Assembly (NCBI GenBank): GCA_964428935.1
Contig: CAYSAG010000280.1
Location: forward strand, 1-7,014
DNA from: JAADHY01 sp964428935
GTDB taxonomy: Bacteria; Planctomycetota; Planctomycetia; Planctomycetales; Planctomycetaceae
DNA: 7,014 bases
Reading direction: 5' to 3'
Shown here: positions 4,744 through 7,014 of the stretch, piece after piece
How positions within the stretch are numbered: position 1 is the stretch's first letter
How the letters are laid out: each line of letters begins with the position of its first letter
The notes under the pieces: generated by a model
What the model was told of the DNA's origin: nothing
The model's input: the letters and a program-made list of their open reading frames with translations, nothing else
The model's database searches: none
Made by a program: the position numbers and the translations under genes

Positions 4744-5940
4744 TCAGGCCGCTTTTCGGACCGCCGGCGTCGGTACCGGAAGACCCGCCGCTTTGAGCAG
4801 AGTCGCGTAGACGTCCAACGTGCGCTCGGCAATGAGTTCTTGAGTGAAATTCTGAACGACCCACCGCCGCCCGTTTCGGCCCAGCTCGGCACACCGGTCC
4901 CGGTCTTGCAACAGCGACTGAAGTGCGTTCGCCAACGCGTCCGGGTCACGAGGTGGAACCAGGACGGCGGACCGACCGGGGTCGACCACGTCGCGGCAGC
5001 CGACCCAATCCGTCGTGACGACCGGTCGGCCGCAGGCGGCCGCTTCGAGCAACACCTTCGGGGCACCTTCTCGGTAGTAACTGGGCAGACACACCACCGC
5101 CGCCTGACTCAACACGCGAGGCATGTTCGTGCAATGGCCCCACCACTCCACAACGCCCTCGCTGACCCACTGTCGTAGCTGCAGTTCGGGCACGTGAGCC
5201 GGGTTGCCCGTGTCGACGCGTCCGACCAGCACGAAGCGTGCTCGAATGCCGCGCCGGCGTAGCTGCCGAGCCGCCTCGACAAACTCCCCCACCCCCTTCG
5301 TCCACAACATTCTGGACGGCAGCACGACAATCGGTGGAGAGTCTCCGTCCAGCCGCCACTCGGGCAACGGCGACGGCCGGTAAGTCTGGACGTCCACGCC
5401 CGCGCTGCAAATGACAACCGCTCGCTCTCGCCGAACCGCTCCCGCCCGCACCAGAACCTCACGGTCGCTCTCGTTCTGGAGCACCACGCAACTGTTCGGC
5501 AGACTCAAGGCGAACCGAAGTGCCCGCAGAACTGTCGGACGCAACAGCCGACACTTCCAGTCGTCGACGGTGAAGGTGTGAGCCAAACCGGTAATTGCGT
5601 TGACGACGGCCGGCACACCAGTCAGGCGAGCGGCCAGCGAGCCGTAGAGCACGTTCTTGAGGACCACGTGGTGCACCAAGTCCGGCCGAATGTCTCGGTA
5701 AATCCGAACTAGCGACAACAAAGCCTTTGCTTCGCTCCACGGGTTGCTCACGCTGCGCGGAACGTCGATTGGCACGACGGCCATTCCGTGCCGCTCAATG
5801 ACCTCCCGAGACTCACTGACCCGTGTCGCCACGGTCACCCGGTAGCCGGCCTCTAGCGCCGCCACACCCAAATGAAGCCGGTGGCTGACGAAAAACCAGT
5901 CCTCGTTGACCACGATTAGCAAGTGAGGACGACCAGACAT
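4744..5940 (-). CDS. GT4-family glycosyltransferase
   Basis: A 398-residue GT-B, retaining glycosyltransferase predicted to add a sugar from a nucleotide-sugar donor to a lipid-linked or growing surface polysaccharide at the cytoplasmic face of the membrane. The N-terminus HLLIVVNEDWFFVSHRL (6-22) is typical of GT4 enzymes from capsule or exopolysaccharide clusters (CapM/PglA-like). The donor domain begins near IVVLPSRMLWTKGVGEFVEA, and EGAPKVLLE places the EX7E motif at E291 and E299, followed by GRPVVTTDWVGCRDVV. The start is ATG 5940-5938, with GGGAGG (5954-5949) 8 nt upstream; the GTG at 6000 extends the frame only with a basic, unconserved leader. It lies 64 bp downstream of the deacetylase on the same strand, probably one transcript, and is convergent with the response regulator, 62 bp between stops. 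Donor and acceptor are unknown. The protein ends VRKAA. Confidence 0.92.
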   Translation of the reverse strand: MSGRPHLLIVVNEDWFFVSHRLHLGVAALEAGYRVTVATRVSESREVIERHGMAVVPIDVPRSVSNPWSEAKALLSLVRIYRDIRPDLVHHVVLKNVLYGSLAARLTGVPAVVNAITGLAHTFTVDDWKCRLLRPTVLRALRFALSLPNSCVVLQNESDREVLVRAGAVRRERAVVICSAGVDVQTYRPSPLPEWRLDGDSPPIVVLPSRMLWTKGVGEFVEAARQLRRRGIRARFVLVGRVDTGNPAHVPELQLRQWVSEGVVEWWGHCTNMPRVLSQAAVVCLPSYYREGAPKVLLEAAACGRPVVTTDWVGCRDVVDPGRSAVLVPPRDPDALANALQSLLQDRDRCAELGRNGRRWVVQNFTQELIAERTLDVYATLLKAAGLPVPTPAVRKAA

Positions 5941-6004
5941 TTTCTCGGCCTCCCGTGCCAAACGACGTTCGCTTCTCGACCGGTCCCGCGAGCCGCCCAC
6001 CCCT

Positions 6005-6901
6005 TTACGCCGCTTTCCGGTCGACCGGCCTGCTCGCCGCCACCTCGGGGATCCGACGGCTCAGTCCCAAAAGCCGCTCGGCCAGTTCGACCATGGTCAC
6101 AAAGCGAAACTGCCGACAGAACCACTGCAGTTTCGGGAACGTCGAACGCAGTCGGACGTAACACTTGAACCGACGGACCAGCGGCAACGGCAGCTTCGGG
6201 TGGTTCGGGTCGATTTCCCGCGGGTGGACGTACACAATCAACGGCCGGCCTTCCCGCTCCAGCTGACGGGCCCCCAAGCGAATCAGCGCCGTCGGAGCCA
6301 GCCGGAGGTAGCCGCCGCCGAACAGACACACCCGTTGACCGGCCACTCGAACCAGCGGAATGGGCAGCTCAGCCAATGCTCCGCTCGCCGTTTCAATCCA
6401 GTGCGGCCCCGCTCCTCCGTTCCGCATGCCGCCGTGTCCTCGGGGTCCGGGGAAAACGCTGCTGTCGTAGACGTAGCCGGCTCGACGAATGACCTCGAAG
6501 GCCCAAACGGCCCGGTCCGTAATGCCGAAGCCGGGAGCTCTCAGGCCGAGGACCGGTCTGCCAGTAATGTCCTCCAGGACCAGCCGAGCCCGCAGAATGT
6601 CCTGCAAGAAGCGAGAAGGTCCGACCTGGTACGCGAGGACGTGGGCGTAGCCGTGGCTGGCAATTTCGTGTCCCTCGGCGCAGCACCGACGCACCAAAGC
6701 CCGGTGCCGCTCGGCCACCCAGCCCAGCCAGAAGAACGTGACCCGTACGCCCTCCTCCGCGAACAGCTCCAGCAAACGCTCGACGTTCCGGTCCACACGC
6801 GTCTCCAGCCGCTCCCACTCGCCGAGGGCCGGCGCGGCGTCGGTGTCCAGAATGTGAAACCAGTCCTCGACGTCGACCGAGAACGCCGCGGGAATGGTCA
6901 T
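6005..6901 (-). CDS. XrtA/PEP-CTERM-type polysaccharide deacetylase (NodB fold, DUF3473-like C-terminus)
   Basis: A 298-residue carbohydrate esterase family 4 relative, predicted to remove acetyl groups from N-acetylated sugars of an exopolysaccharide using a divalent metal. The start FSVDVEDWFH (7-16) carries the catalytic and metal aspartates D10 and D13 in the form typical of exosortase-associated deacetylases. TFFWLGWVAERH is near 55-66, the metal motif SHGYAH gives H83 and H87, and LRAPGFGIT at 120-128 is motif 3. YDSSVFP follows near 147. The C-terminus has HPREIDPNHPK, then RFKCYVRLRSTFPKLQ and FRFVTM, matching the extra DUF3473-type segment of XrtA-system enzymes. The start is ATG 6901-6899, with AAGGA (6915-6911) 9 nt upstream; the frame runs back to a TTG at 7009 but adds only an Arg/Pro-rich leader. 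There is no signal peptide, so it probably acts in the cytoplasm. It leads into the GT4 gene 64 bp downstream. It ends DRKAA. Confidence 0.9.
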   Translation of the reverse strand: MTIPAAFSVDVEDWFHILDTDAAPALGEWERLETRVDRNVERLLELFAEEGVRVTFFWLGWVAERHRALVRRCCAEGHEIASHGYAHVLAYQVGPSRFLQDILRARLVLEDITGRPVLGLRAPGFGITDRAVWAFEVIRRAGYVYDSSVFPGPRGHGGMRNGGAGPHWIETASGALAELPIPLVRVAGQRVCLFGGGYLRLAPTALIRLGARQLEREGRPLIVYVHPREIDPNHPKLPLPLVRRFKCYVRLRSTFPKLQWFCRQFRFVTMVELAERLLGLSRRIPEVAASRPVDRKAA

Positions 6902-6947
6902 GTTTTTCCGTCCTTGGTTCGTTGTTGGTGCTGGTCGCGCCGAAGCT

Positions 6948-6965
6948 CGCAACGGTCGCAACGGT
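6948..6965. repeat. Perfect tandem 9-bp repeat CGCAACGGT x2 upstream of the deacetylase
   Basis: Two adjacent copies of CGCAACGGT (ACCGTTGCG on the coding strand) lie 47-64 bp upstream of the deacetylase start. A 10-bp direct repeat, GGTCGCGCCG (6933-6942 and 6981-6990), brackets them, and a perfect palindrome, GACCGCGGTC, lies at 6975-6984. The cluster could be a regulator-binding region in the short spacer before this operon. No clear -10/-35 or -24/-12 promoter was found here. Confidence 0.4.
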
Positions 6966-7014
6966 GGCCAGCGAGACCGCGGTCGCGCCGGAGCACGCTT
7001 TCCTTTCAAGCGGC

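Noticed and set aside
5949..5965. TGGCACG on the minus strand just upstream of the GT4 gene, resembling a -24 box
   Set aside because: The -12 position reads GCCG instead of TTGC, and the element overlaps the GGGAGG ribosome-binding site.
6902..7009. Longer deacetylase start at TTG 7009
   Set aside because: It adds an unconserved Arg/Pro-rich leader, while ATG 6901 has AAGGA 9 nt upstream and directly precedes the conserved SVDVEDWF core.

Overview
This GC-rich window looks like bacterial chromosome, most probably from the phylum Planctomycetota. That assignment is an inference from protein style: an NtrC-type regulator, a GT9 enzyme with a cysteine-rich tail, a DUF4129-like protein and an XrtA/exosortase-type polysaccharide deacetylase, all with planctomycete-like wording. 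The species cannot be named from the sequence. No tRNA, rRNA, CRISPR array, insertion sequence or phage gene was seen.

Layout from left to right. (1) The 3' end of a plus-strand gene resembling the DUF4129 tail of transglutaminase-like proteins (ends at 307). (2) Convergent to it, a minus-strand pair: a MOSC-domain protein (2105 to 1605), then a glycosyltransferase family 9 (heptosyltransferase-like) enzyme (1451 to 357), with a GC-rich stem-loop between them. (3) A gene-free stretch of about 1.2 kb (2106-3304). It is rich in candidate control elements: a TACAAT box overlapping a perfect inverted repeat, three copies of AACACCGG, a perfect-consensus sigma-54 (-24/-12) promoter at 3015-3031, a second weaker -24/-12 candidate, and stem-loops in the predicted 263-nt leader. 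(4) A plus-strand sigma-54-dependent response regulator (receiver, AAA+ with GAFTGA, Fis-type HTH; 3305-4681). (5) Convergent to it, a minus-strand pair: an XrtA-type polysaccharide deacetylase (6901 to 6005), then a GT4 glycosyltransferase (5940 to 4744).

Three genes (GT9, GT4, deacetylase) point to assembly and modification of a cell-surface or exported polysaccharide. The deacetylase belongs to the type usually found in exosortase/PEP-CTERM exopolysaccharide loci, and such loci often carry a sigma-54-dependent response regulator (PrsR class). The most interesting hypothesis is that the regulator is itself transcribed from a sigma-54 promoter. That would make it an autoregulated, or enhancer-cascade-controlled, switch for the surface-glycan locus, with enhancer sites in the long intergenic region. 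The promoter match is read directly from the sequence; the circuit is inference.
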